Shown piece after piece: positions 16,827 to 24,740 of a stretch of DNA of 64,000 nt; the first letter of the stretch is position 1, and the number at the start of each line of letters is the position of its first letter. The stretch covers positions 20,052 through 84,051 of the forward strand of contig JAMORY010000032.1 in NCBI GenBank assembly GCA_027063305.1, given 5' to 3'. Both the position numbers and the translations under genes were made by a program. The notes under the pieces are model-generated. The model was given only the letters and a program-made list of their open reading frames with translations. It did not search any database and was not told the origin of the DNA. This DNA is from Sulfurovum sp. (GTDB taxonomy: Bacteria > Campylobacterota > Campylobacteria > Campylobacterales > Sulfurovaceae).

Positions 16827-17621
16827 CTATTTCATAGGCTGACTAAGCCCAAATACACCAAAGTTTCTAGCTGCTGCCATTGCGGTACGACATTTGAAGC
16901 TTTGCGTAAGTGCATTAGCTTCGTTCCACTTCATTTTTTTCTGATATGCTGCAACTTTTGTCGAACACTCATTAAACACTTTTTTAAGAGCCTCTTTGTC
17001 TCCAGACAGTCTTTTAATAGTGTCTTGCTCATCTTTTGCAGTTGCTCCCATTGCTAAGTCACAATCTGCACTCTGAAATCCTTTTTCTTTGCAAGTTTTT
17101 TCCCTATAGGCTATAAGATCATCGCCCTGGTGTTGAGAGATAAGATCTACCATTGCCTGATCTTTTCTTTTTAGTCTAAGCTCCTGGTACACTTTACATT
17201 TAGCGGAGACTCTACCAATAGCCAAGCCACATGAGTCTTTGATTTTGTAAAATTCTGCGTAAGGCATTTTCTTCTGGAGTTCCAGTTGTTCTTTGTAGTC
17301 TATTTCATATTGAGCATCTGCCTTAGCTTTCTCTTCAGCTCTTTTTTTCTGTTCTACTGCATATTTGGCTTTTTGTGCTGCTCTGCGGTGTTCAAAGTAA
17401 GATTTTTTAGCAGCTTTACACTCTGGATCTTTATCATACTTCTCTGCTAGTGCCATATCTCCTTTTCCAAGAGCGACAGCTACAGCCTTATCACAAAGTT
17501 TAAATTTTGATTGTGCTTCTTCTGGGTGTTTATCATAATAGGCTTTGTCATGGTCGAAAAAACCTGCATTAGCAGAGATCGCCATAATTGACAATCCAAA
17601 TAGTATAGATCTTAGTTTCAT
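16827..17621 (-). CDS. Secreted Cys-rich protein with an EexN-like motif (possible entry exclusion)
   Basis: A 264-aa protein with a signal peptide (MKLRSILFGLSIMAISANA). The mature N-terminus, KAYYDKHPEEAQSKFKLCDKA, matches the YY-x-x-HPEEA-x-x-K-x-x-x-C pattern of EexN/TrbK-type entry-exclusion proteins. A second similar Cys-bounded segment follows (GDMALAEKYDKDPECKAA). The middle is a long charged helix (EQKKRAEEKAKADAQYEIDYKEQLELQKK), and several spaced cysteine pairs follow. Such proteins sit in the cell envelope and block uptake of a second copy of the same element. The motif is visible; the role is inferred. It belongs to the minus-strand block that splits traK from traL. Confidence 0.55.
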   Translation of the reverse strand: MKLRSILFGLSIMAISANAGFFDHDKAYYDKHPEEAQSKFKLCDKAVAVALGKGDMALAEKYDKDPECKAAKKSYFEHRRAAQKAKYAVEQKKRAEEKAKADAQYEIDYKEQLELQKKMPYAEFYKIKDSCGLAIGRVSAKCKVYQELRLKRKDQAMVDLISQHQGDDLIAYREKTCKEKGFQSADCDLAMGATAKDEQDTIKRLSGDKEALKKVFNECSTKVAAYQKKMKWNEANALTQSFKCRTAMAAARNFGVFGLSQPMK

Positions 17622-17678
17622 TCTTCTTCCTTGTTCTAAAATTAAGTTAAGATTATATCTTAAGAGTTATGAAATTTT

Positions 17679-18254
17679 TCACTCTGCTTTTTGATATGAT
17701 ATTGCTGCTTTAGCAAATACATAATCGGGATGATCTTCTTCAAAGTTATTTACCAACCATACAAGGTATTCATTTGGAAGATCTTTCCACATAGTACCTT
17801 TATATTTTCCGTAATTTATTCTTTTTTCAATATCAATTTGAGAAGAGCTATTTCTTCTTTTTAATTCAGTATGTGCCATATACCAGTTATGATTTTCTTC
17901 TGTAGTTAACAACCATTGTAAATAATTTGTAGGTACTTCTTCCCATTTCTTACCTTGGTGCAAACCAAAGGAAACCCTTTGCTGGCAAAGTAAATCTTCT
18001 GTACGCTGAGAAACAGGGAAAGTAAATTCCACAGTAAACTCCAAAAGTTCTAATACCTGTCTTGCAGTATCTTGACTCCATTTTTTTCGTACAGACATCT
18101 GTGCCGCATCCTGACTAAAAAATCCTTGTCTACTATATGCAAAGTCCTTTAATTTTTCTATTGTCAAAGGATTAAGATTATTAAGGTTATGTATATAAAA
18201 AACAGTTTCATACTCTTTTGGCTCAACAGATAATTGAATTATTTCATCCATCAT
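17679..18254 (-). CDS. Protein with two DUF3820-like motifs
   Basis: A 191-aa protein. Two copies of a short module are clear in the C-terminal half: SFGLHQGKKWEEVPTNYLQWLL and NYGKYKGTMWKDLPNEYLVWLV, both with the F/Y-G-x-x-x-G-x-x-W-x-x-x-P-x-x-Y-L-x-W-L pattern of DUF3820 (also found on exonuclease-like proteins). The N-terminal half shows no domain I recognise. It starts 14 bp after the preceding gene, so the pair is an operon. Function unknown; DNA- or ssDNA-related roles are suspected for such modules. Confidence 0.65.
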   Translation of the reverse strand: MMDEIIQLSVEPKEYETVFYIHNLNNLNPLTIEKLKDFAYSRQGFFSQDAAQMSVRKKWSQDTARQVLELLEFTVEFTFPVSQRTEDLLCQQRVSFGLHQGKKWEEVPTNYLQWLLTTEENHNWYMAHTELKRRNSSSQIDIEKRINYGKYKGTMWKDLPNEYLVWLVNNFEEDHPDYVFAKAAISYQKAE

Positions 18255-18268
18255 ATGACTTCTTTTAA

Positions 18269-19036
18269 TTAAACTTTTTCTTGCAACCTAGCTACAAATT
18301 CTGGAATGTAAAATTCATTATTAAGATGTCCATTCCAGTCTATAATAGCATCACTATTGTCTAAAATATATTGATCCTTTATTTCTATATATTTTTTTAA
18401 AGTTTTTTTTATGTCTTTTCCCTTGAAAGAGAAACTACTCATGAGTTTATATACATATTCTGTCTTTTCTTCATATGTAGGTAACAAATTAGTTTTATAT
18501 AATATAGAATAAAATGAAAACTTGATAGCTATTTCAAATTTTATAACATCACTATCCTTAAGTGCAATATCTCGAACTAAAGTTTCCCAATCATCTATTG
18601 TGTTTTTTAGAATATACTCTTCAAGATCAGAAGTCATATTCATAATAGGCTTCTGAAAACTATCTCTTTTAAATTTTTCTAAATCATGAGATTTAACTGT
18701 AAATTCTTGTCCAAAGACATTATTGGTTTCCATTAGATAATAAATCAATGTACTCTCAATATCTGTATTATTTTTTCTATGTAATAACTCATGATGATTT
18801 GTAATGTTTTGCCGAAAATAATTTAAAAATCTAAAATAAAAATCAATATAAAATGTATTTTCCATAAAAAAATTATTATTAACATAACTTTTAAATAGAT
18901 CAAAAAAATCTTTATATAAAACTTCTTTATCTATTCCTATTCTTATCAATCGATAAAGCTCTGGTTTACTCTTCTTCCAATTTGTAATTGTATTCTGATT
19001 AACCCTAATCAATTTTGCTAAATCTTTATCTGTCAT
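18269..19036 (-). CDS. Unknown protein with N-terminal helix-turn-helix
   Basis: A 255-aa protein. Residues 1-35 (MTDKDLAKLIRVNQNTITNWKKSKPELYRLI) read as a phage-repressor-like helix-turn-helix. The remaining ~210 residues are aromatic and A/T-codon-rich with no family I recognise, resembling the effector part of some abortive-infection proteins only in general style. It is the first gene of the pair with the DUF3820-like protein. It diverges from the HTH gene at 19210, sharing the repeat-containing control region 19037-19209. Confidence 0.6.
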   Translation of the reverse strand: MTDKDLAKLIRVNQNTITNWKKSKPELYRLIRIGIDKEVLYKDFFDLFKSYVNNNFFMENTFYIDFYFRFLNYFRQNITNHHELLHRKNNTDIESTLIYYLMETNNVFGQEFTVKSHDLEKFKRDSFQKPIMNMTSDLEEYILKNTIDDWETLVRDIALKDSDVIKFEIAIKFSFYSILYKTNLLPTYEEKTEYVYKLMSSFSFKGKDIKKTLKKYIEIKDQYILDNSDAIIDWNGHLNNEFYIPEFVARLQEKV

Positions 19037-19086
19037 CTAAATACCTCCTCTTATTTAAGAAATTATACCAAGAAGTATTAAATATT

Positions 19087-19187
19087 ATGATGTTTTTATA
19101 AAAAGTCACAATATTTAATATATATTTAAAGCTTATCAGGATAATATTATCTAAATATTTATGATTATTTTTAAAAAGTCATAAATA
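19087..19187. promoter_or_regulatory. Repeated AAAAAGTCA-type sites in the divergent control region
   Basis: Two near-copies (19087-19113 and 19161-19187) share an ATGAT...TTT..AAAAAGTCA core, 74 bases apart, between two divergent genes that both encode HTH proteins. They may be operators. Confidence 0.4.
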
Positions 19188-19209
19188 AAATGATTTTATG
19201 AGGTGCATA

Positions 19210-19410
19210 ATGAATAACTGGATAACTCCAAAAGAAGTAGCAAATGGCATTAAAGATTTACCACCAATACCTATCAATACACAAAATATTGCTAGATCTA
19301 AACGTCAATTACAATACTTGAAAATAGGTAATAGAGTTTATTACACATATCAAGATTTAAAAAATTTTGTTGAAGCCAATATCAGAAAAGCTCAACCAAA
19401 GGCTGACTAA
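19210..19410 (+). CDS. Small helix-turn-helix protein (AlpA/excisionase-like)
   Basis: The start is ATG 19210, preceded by GAGGTG (66 aa). The sequence WITPKEVANGI...INTQNIARSKRQLQYLKIGNRVYYTYQDLKNFVE has the layout of a winged-helix MerR/AlpA-type DNA-binding domain: a helix-turn-helix, a basic wing and an ending helix. Such proteins act as excisionases or regulators in mobile elements. Its stop TAA overlaps the ATG of the next gene by one base, so it leads the plus-strand operon that continues into the tra genes. Confidence 0.6.
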   Translation: MNNWITPKEVANGIKDLPPIPINTQNIARSKRQLQYLKIGNRVYYTYQDLKNFVEANIRKAQPKAD

Positions 19411-20252
19411 TGGCACTGATTAAACATTTTCCACACTATCTTAATGCACGTAACGACAGAAAAATAAAAAAAGGAAGGTTACAGCTTGGCATAGAATTTG
19501 TTGGTATCTACTGGATGACATTAGAGGTGTTGGCAGAGCAAAAAGATTTTAAATATCCACTTGCAGACCTAGACATCTTAGCAGATGATTTTGGCACATC
19601 AATTCAAAAAGTACAACTTGTAATTACTCAATATGGATTATTTGAAATTGATCCTAATGAATAGTTCTTTTCTCCTGCACAAATCAAAGGACTAGAGCCA
19701 TATCTTGAAAAACTTGAACATTACCGCCTAATGGGTATAAAAAGTGGATTGGCACGAAAAAAGAAAACGCAAGAGCAAATAGAGAAGCTTAAAAAGTTGA
19801 GTCAGGGTGACTCAAATGAACTAGAGTTAAACGTAGGTTCAACATACGCTGAACAATTAACTAATACTACTAATAAACTAATTAATAAATCTAATAAACA
19901 TACACACACAATAGATGAGTGGTTAGATGAATATTGTTTAGGCAAAACCCCTGCTTATAGAGCTTACATGATGAAACAAATCAATGAGCAGGATCCTATA
20001 GCTATCAAAACTTACAATGATTGGTACCAACAGCAAATTGAACAAGATCTCAAAGACGAGGAACAAAAAAAGATAGATACCTTTGACTACAACTTACTTG
20101 TAGGGCTATCACTTGGAGAAAAAACTATAAAACAAATTGTAGACGCAGGTAGTACCATCCACCTATTTTTTGACGATGGTACAGATGATTATAGTCAATC
20201 AAAAAAATCTTTATACGACTGGTACCAATTAAAACTGGAGGAAACAGCATGA
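19410..20252 (+). pseudogene. DUF4373-like (Lin1244/Lin1753-type) gene with an in-frame TAG
   Basis: Codons 1-84 (FPHYLNARNDRKIKKGRLQLGIEFVGIYWMTLEVLAEQ...YGLFEIDPNE) resemble the N-terminal domain of DUF4373 replication-associated proteins. A TAG at 19662-19664 then interrupts, but the same frame continues without a break: FFSPAQIKGLEPYLEKLEHYRLMGIKSGLARKKK. It runs on to TGA before 20252. The joined protein would be about 280 aa with a polar linker and an acidic C-terminal part. A separate translation restart at ATG 19731 is possible. The lesion is either a nonsense mutation, a sequence error or a recoding site. Confidence 0.65.
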
Positions 20253-20521
20253 CAACACTACAAACATTTCTAATTGATTACTGCCAAGATAACTGGACTG
20301 TGGCAGCTTACTGGTTAAATATGGATCAAAATACTCTATCAGATCTGTTGGGAGCAGAACATGACTCAATGATCGATAATGATCTTATCCAAAGAGCCAA
20401 AGAACTTATGGATAGAGACATACCAAACAATGAGGTGGCAGCACTTGAAATGGCATTTGAGGATCTACGGATCCGTATGGGGCGTTTTCAAAGTGCAGCT
20501 TATGAATTAATCAATAACTAA
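20249..20521 (+). CDS. Hypothetical protein (90 aa)
   Basis: It starts with an ATGA overlap with the preceding gene. It is short, acidic and helical (MTTLQTFLIDYCQDNWTVAAYWLNMDQNTLSDLLGAEH...). I recognise no family. The position between the DUF4373-like gene and traL suggests a replication or transfer accessory protein, but nothing in the sequence shows this directly. Confidence 0.6.
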   Translation: MTTLQTFLIDYCQDNWTVAAYWLNMDQNTLSDLLGAEHDSMIDNDLIQRAKELMDRDIPNNEVAALEMAFEDLRIRMGRFQSAAYELINN

Positions 20522-20536
20522 AAAGGAATAGACCAC

Positions 20537-21325
20537 ATGGCAAAAGAAAAAACAACCAAAAAACCAATAGTACATTTTGTGATGCAGGGTAAAGGAGGAG
20601 TGGGTAAAAGCAGAGTAGCGGCAACTCTCTTGGAGTTTCTCACAGAGAGGAATAATGGCAATGCTCTTGGACTGGATACCGATCCAAATAATAGATCACT
20701 TTCTGACATCAAAAGTTTAGATGTGGTGTTTCTAAATATCATGCCTGACTCTGATACCGTGGATATAGCCAAGTTTGATGATCTGCTTATGTTTATGATG
20801 CAAAACGAAAGGGCAAAAGGTAAAGATCTTGTAATAGATGTGGGGGCTACAACTTATCAGCCGCTCTATAGCTACCTTATCAAGAATGATGTATTTAACC
20901 TGCTCTCTGACTTTGAGCATTTTGTTCATATTCCTATAGCGATTGGAGCAGAGGCAGAGGCAGATTGTCTCTTGCAACTTGACAGTATGCTAAATGCTTT
21001 TGGAGACACCCCTACCTACATAGTCTGGGAAAATCAGTTTTTCTCTGCAAATGCAAAATCAGATCATGACATCGAAAAACTGAAAGCCTACCAAAAAAAT
21101 AAAGAGAAGATCTTTGCTGTAATAAAAATGACTAAGAGAGATGTACTCTTTGAAAGTGCATTAGAGAAGATGACCAAAAACAAACAGATCTTTGCAGATG
21201 TGAATATGGATCCAGAATACAACATCTTAGAAAAATCCAGACTCCACAAAATAAAAACAGATTACTGGCAGATGCTCGATATCGTCATTCCAACTCAATC
21301 TGACAAAAAGGAGGAAGCTAAGTGA
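20537..21325 (+). CDS. traL: TraL-like P-loop ATPase
   Basis: A 262-aa ParA/MinD-like protein with the deviant Walker A motif GKGGVGKS at residues 18-25, the following switch DTDPNN and the LVIDVG Walker-B-like strand. In IncP plasmids the P-loop protein TraL lies between traK and traM; here the next gene is TraM-like, so the order supports the call. Its role in conjugation is accessory and poorly defined. It is preceded by a good ribosome site (AAAGGA) and overlaps traM by an ATG/TGA junction. Confidence 0.75.
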   Translation: MAKEKTTKKPIVHFVMQGKGGVGKSRVAATLLEFLTERNNGNALGLDTDPNNRSLSDIKSLDVVFLNIMPDSDTVDIAKFDDLLMFMMQNERAKGKDLVIDVGATTYQPLYSYLIKNDVFNLLSDFEHFVHIPIAIGAEAEADCLLQLDSMLNAFGDTPTYIVWENQFFSANAKSDHDIEKLKAYQKNKEKIFAVIKMTKRDVLFESALEKMTKNKQIFADVNMDPEYNILEKSRLHKIKTDYWQMLDIVIPTQSDKKEEAK

Positions 21326-21723
21326 ACGATGAAGAACTAAACCTCTTGCTGGAGGAGGTAAGGAAAAGAGGGTTAAGTATCTCGGAGAAAGATCCTGTCC
21401 TCTCGGTATTGGTTGGATATGACCTCTTATTTAGAACACATATCAAAAATACAGATTTACTATTGCAGCAACACAAAGTAGATATGACATCTATTGGAGA
21501 GGAAAATTATCAAAAGATCCGATTATTAGCTATTGAGAAAATCTCTACTGGGCTTGACCAGGCACTAGACAAAATGGATACCTATACATTGAAAAAAATA
21601 TCAGAAATCAATGATGTAGCACATGATGCTAAGCCTAAGCAGGAGATTCCAATTTTTTACTGGGTTTTTACACTCATGGCGGCTGCTTTAGGCTATATGC
21701 TCTGCCTATCGATTATAGGCTAA
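21322..21723 (+). CDS. traM: TraM-like conjugal transfer protein
   Basis: A 133-aa protein that starts by overlapping the traL stop (GTGA). The N-terminal part is acidic and helical (MNDEELNLLLEEVRKRGLSISEKDPVLSVLVGYDLLF). Residues about 108-131 are a single C-terminal membrane helix (IPIFYWVFTLMAAALGYMLCLSII), giving a tail-anchored layout. This, together with the position directly after the P-loop gene, fits the IncP TraM group. Its exact biochemical role is not known. Confidence 0.65.
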   Translation: MNDEELNLLLEEVRKRGLSISEKDPVLSVLVGYDLLFRTHIKNTDLLLQQHKVDMTSIGEENYQKIRLLAIEKISTGLDQALDKMDTYTLKKISEINDVAHDAKPKQEIPIFYWVFTLMAAALGYMLCLSIIG

Positions 21724-21748
21724 TCCCAATTCAACACAAAGGAAAAAC

Positions 21749-22537
21749 ATGAAAAAAATTACAATCTCAACAATTTTGGCAGCGGCAATTATGACAACTT
21801 CAGTTAATGCAGGATCCGTTGGAGGATTTGGTGGATCCTTAGAGAGCACACAATGGCTAAGATTTGGTGCAGAAACAGCAGATAGAGCCAATGCCTATAC
21901 CAAGCAGCTACAACAGTATGCTATGCAGATCCAACAGTATCAACAGCAGGTACAGCAGTATGTCAATCAATTTAACTCTTATAAGATGATGCTCCAAAAT
22001 ATAGGACAACTACCACAGCAGCAATGGGATCAATTCTCTCAATCGGTCATAGGGCTCAAACAGTCTTTAGACTTTGGGAAATCTTTAAATTTCACAGCCA
22101 GTAGCTATGATGCAGACTTTAAAAAAATGTTTCCAGGCTTTGATAAGTATCTATCTGATGCAAAAAACGGAAACAGCTTTGAGCAGGAATACAAGGATCT
22201 CTCCGCTTCAACTAACGATACGGTAAATTCTGCTCTAAAATCTTTAGGGTTAAGAGCGAACGATCTACAGAATGATGAGGCAGTTATGAGACAGCTACAA
22301 ACGCTTAGCTCCTCTGCTTCAGGACAAAAGGCGGCTATACAGGCAGCAAATGAAATCGCTCTCCATCAAACGCATCAACTGAAAAAACTAGAGCAGACAG
22401 TTATACAACAAACAAGAGTCCAGAGTCAATGGATCTTAGATCAGCAGAAAAAAGAAGAGATGAAACAAGCAGCCAAAGAAGCCTATCTATCTGATTATGA
22501 AAAGCCAAGCAACACAGATGATAGACCAATGCCATAA
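21749..22537 (+). CDS. trbJ: TrbJ (VirB5-like) conjugal transfer protein
   Basis: A 262-aa secreted protein with a signal peptide (MKKITISTILAAAIMTTSVNAG), then a long glutamine-rich helical region (QLQQYAMQIQQYQQQVQQYVNQFNSYKMMLQNIGQLP) that is typical of TrbJ. A second helical region with QKAAIQAANEIALHQTHQLKKLEQ is also diagnostic. In P-type systems it is the VirB5-like minor pilus or tip component. It is followed by a small lipoprotein and by TrbL, the same order as in IncP plasmids. The last seven codons and ribosome site recur at the end of the next gene. Confidence 0.88.
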   Translation: MKKITISTILAAAIMTTSVNAGSVGGFGGSLESTQWLRFGAETADRANAYTKQLQQYAMQIQQYQQQVQQYVNQFNSYKMMLQNIGQLPQQQWDQFSQSVIGLKQSLDFGKSLNFTASSYDADFKKMFPGFDKYLSDAKNGNSFEQEYKDLSASTNDTVNSALKSLGLRANDLQNDEAVMRQLQTLSSSASGQKAAIQAANEIALHQTHQLKKLEQTVIQQTRVQSQWILDQQKKEEMKQAAKEAYLSDYEKPSNTDDRPMP

Positions 22538-22709
22538 GGAGACGGAACGATGAAACAAACTATTCAAATCATTTTAGCAGCAGCTATTTTATTGAGTTTA
22601 CAAGCGTGTAGCGACAAAAAGAATGACTATGACTTCAATGTGGATACAACTGATCCTCAATCACCCTATTACATCAACCATGATGATGATAGACCAATGC
22701 CATAAGGAG
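22517..22709 (+). repeat. 25-bp direct repeat at the 3' ends of trbJ and trbK
   Basis: 22517-22541 and 22685-22709 are identical. Each encodes D-D-R-P-M-P-stop and the following AGGAG. The duplication includes a stop codon and the ribosome site for the next gene. Confidence 0.85.
22550..22705 (+). CDS. trbK: Small lipoprotein in the TrbK position
   Basis: A 51-aa protein with a lipoprotein signal peptide ending in the lipobox L-Q-A-C (Cys20), followed by an acidic mature part. It lies between trbJ and trbL, exactly where IncP plasmids carry trbK, the entry-exclusion lipoprotein. The sequence is too short for a firm family call, so the name rests on position, size and lipobox. Entry exclusion is inferred. 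The gene has a good ribosome site (GGAGAC) and ends with the repeated D-D-R-P-M-P-stop block. Confidence 0.6.
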   Translation: MKQTIQIILAAAILLSLQACSDKKNDYDFNVDTTDPQSPYYINHDDDRPMP

Positions 22710-22717
22710 GATGCGTA

Positions 22718-22939
22718 ATGCCTACAAAAGATCAAGCAAAAATAATTAAGAACTATATAGAAGTATTTTTTGCAGCCTTTTTGATTGTCTCTTCTCTGTC
22801 ATTCCTCGTATGGAATCAAGGTAATCATTTTAGCAATAGTGGAGCCATTGCATTTTTTATCGCAGGGGTGCTTATCATTATCAAGGCAAACTGGGAGTAC
22901 AAACAGCGTAAACATCAAGAGCAGGAGCCAGAAGAATGA
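22718..22939 (+). CDS. Small two-helix membrane protein (73 aa)
   Basis: GGAGG precedes the ATG. Two hydrophobic helices (VFFAAFLIVSSLSFLVW and GAIAFFIAGVLIIIKA) are followed by a charged tail. It overlaps the trbL start by ATGA. IncP plasmids have no counterpart in this position, and I recognise no family. It is probably a membrane accessory to the TrbJ-TrbL group. Confidence 0.6.
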   Translation: MPTKDQAKIIKNYIEVFFAAFLIVSSLSFLVWNQGNHFSNSGAIAFFIAGVLIIIKANWEYKQRKHQEQEPEE

Positions 22940-24297
22940 AAAAATTATTCTTGATACTTCTTGGTGTCATACTGTTATCTGATTTTATCTTTGCATCAGG
23001 TAATAATATAGGATCGGATGTAGTTTTAAACTATTCGATCCATACATCAAAATGGTATCCAGTATTTAAACAAGCTTCACAGTTTATATTCTGGGCATTA
23101 GCAGTTATTGAACTCATTTGGATCTTCTCAATAAAGGCAATTGAAGGGAGTTTAGAGTTATCTGGAATTTTTGCCCAGTTAATAAGACTAACTTTTCTTT
23201 AGGGTGTTTGGAATGTCTTTTTCGCACATCCTGAATTTTTTGATACTCTCATTGGAAAAATGACTTCTACTGGCTTAAAAGGTAGCAGTTTTTCCATATT
23301 AGCAGATAGAGCCAATGCCGCAGCAGGTGTCTCTACGGTTATATCGGTAGATCACTTAACAGATAGTGCCTATCTCATTCTTGGGACTATTGGAGAGAAT
23401 CAATCTTTTTGGCATCCTGTAGATTCTATCATTTTAGGACTCATTGGACTAATGGCTGCCGGTGGTGTTCTATTTTTAGCTCTTCGCCTAGTTGCAACAT
23501 ATGTGAAGTTTCTTATCACTGTTTATGCATCGGTACTCTTCTTCGCCTTTGGTGCTATGCAAACGACACGACATATAGCGGTCAATGCCATATTCGCCAT
23601 GCTAAGAGCAGGTACAGAATATATGCTAATCAAACTTATTATAGGGCTTTCTATAGCTAATATTATATCTTATGTGCCAAAAGCCATGATGAGCTATGGA
23701 TCCCTTGTAGCCTTACTCATTATGGTACTTCTCATTGGAGCATTAGCCCAAATGGTGCACGGTCTTGTAGAGGGGTGGTTTAGTGGCATGGGAGCCCAAA
23801 CAAGCGATCATGCAGCATCAGTACTCAAAGGAGCAGCAGCAGGAGCAGCGGTTGGGGCAGCGGTTGGGGCAGCAGGTGGAGCAGCGGCAGGACTTTCAAG
23901 CGTTAAAGCCGCAGCCGCAGCCGCAGAAACAAAAAACTCAATGGAAAGTGTTAAATCTGCTACTGGTGCAGGTAGCAGTACAGCAGAACAAAACGGTAAA
24001 GGCACACAAAAGACAGGTAACTTTAAAAAGACTAAAGCATCTGCTACGGTAGCATCATCCGCAGCAGCAGGAGCTCTTAGCGGTGCAGTAAAAGGCTTGA
24101 CAGGTTTCTCCACACATGGAGCAGGACGAAAAAGCGGTGCGGCAGTTGCATCTATGCTAACTGGTACGCCAAATAAGGATCAAGAGAAAAAAGGCTCTGG
24201 CGATAATGACTCTGAAAAGGTAGAGGGATCTATAGCCTCTGCTAAGTCAAAATATGTCTCTGGAGTACCTGGATCTGGAGGCAATGATGATGTCTGA
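22936..24297 (+). pseudogene. trbL: TrbL (VirB6-like) gene with an in-frame TAG
   Basis: The first 88 codons give a signal sequence and two helices. A TAG at 23200-23202 (after IRLTF-L) stops translation, yet the frame continues intact with GVWNVFFAHPEFFDTLIGKM, several membrane helices (LGLIGLMAAGGVLFLALRLVATYVKF, YMLIKLIIGLSIANII, LLIMVLLIGALAQM) and an alanine-rich C-terminal tail. The joined product of about 450 aa has the expected TrbL size and layout for the polytopic inner-membrane channel component. The codon replaced is at a position where related proteins carry an aromatic or hydrophobic residue. Either nonsense mutation, read-through or sequence error; ATG 23260 could allow a truncated restart. 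Confidence 0.8.
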
Positions 24298-24301
24298 TAA
24301 T

Positions 24302-24350
24302 GATAAAAGAGGATATGTAAGCCTATATCCTCTTTTAAGAGTTATGTGTG
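24302..24350 (+). repeat. Hairpin unit, copy 2 (before traJ)
   Basis: It repeats the unit at 16589-16636 with few differences: a 13-bp stem (24304-24316 with 24325-24337) and the conserved trailing AAG-x-GTTAT-x-TGTG. It lies between trbL and the relaxase operon. Confidence 0.75.
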
Positions 24351-24359
24351 AGGTTTATC

Positions 24360-24740
24360 ATGGCTAGACCACGAAAAGCAGAGGAAGATAAAAGAGCTTA
24401 TCGTACTACCGTATGGGCTAGTAGAGAGGAACATTTGATTATGCAAACAAGAGCTAGAGCTACTGGACTATCACTTAGCACCTACCTCCGTAATCTTGGA
24501 TGTTCATATCCTATCAAAAGCAGAGCCGATCAATATCTACTCTCTTTGTTGGTATCTGCCAAAAATGAATTAGGCAGACAAGGAGGTCTTTTAAAATTGT
24601 ACCTCTCTAAAACAGATAGAAAAGAGAATTTAGGAAGTAAGACTCCAGAGGATATTGATTACATTTTGGAGAGTATAGAGCAGAAACAAAATCATCTGAT
24701 TTCTATAGCAGAGCAGGTGCTAAGGGAAATGAAAAAATGA
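24360..24740 (+). CDS. traJ: TraJ/MobC-like relaxosome accessory protein
   Basis: The start is ATG 24360 with GTGAGG upstream (126 aa). MARPRKAEEDKRAYRTTVWASREEHLIMQTRARATGLSLSTYLRNLG is a ribbon-helix-helix domain of the kind that binds oriT and recruits the relaxase. The C-terminal half resembles MobC (LLSLLVSAKNELGRQGGLLKLYL). The stop overlaps the relaxase start by ATGA. It should bind near the hairpin unit just upstream (inference). Confidence 0.8.
   Translation: MARPRKAEEDKRAYRTTVWASREEHLIMQTRARATGLSLSTYLRNLGCSYPIKSRADQYLLSLLVSAKNELGRQGGLLKLYLSKTDRKENLGSKTPEDIDYILESIEQKQNHLISIAEQVLREMKK

Noticed and set aside
20518..20977. Minus-strand frames inside the traL gene
   Set aside because: They lie within a clear P-loop ATPase gene, lack ribosome sites and look like reverse-strand shadows.
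23783..24113. Gln-rich and Ala-rich frames overlapping the trbL tail on both strands
   Set aside because: They are shifted readings of the alanine-rich repeat-like tail of TrbL.
19410..24297. Use of TAG as a sense codon throughout the element
   Set aside because: Several element genes (methyltransferase, the 350-aa gene, traK, integrase) end at TAG with sensible lengths.
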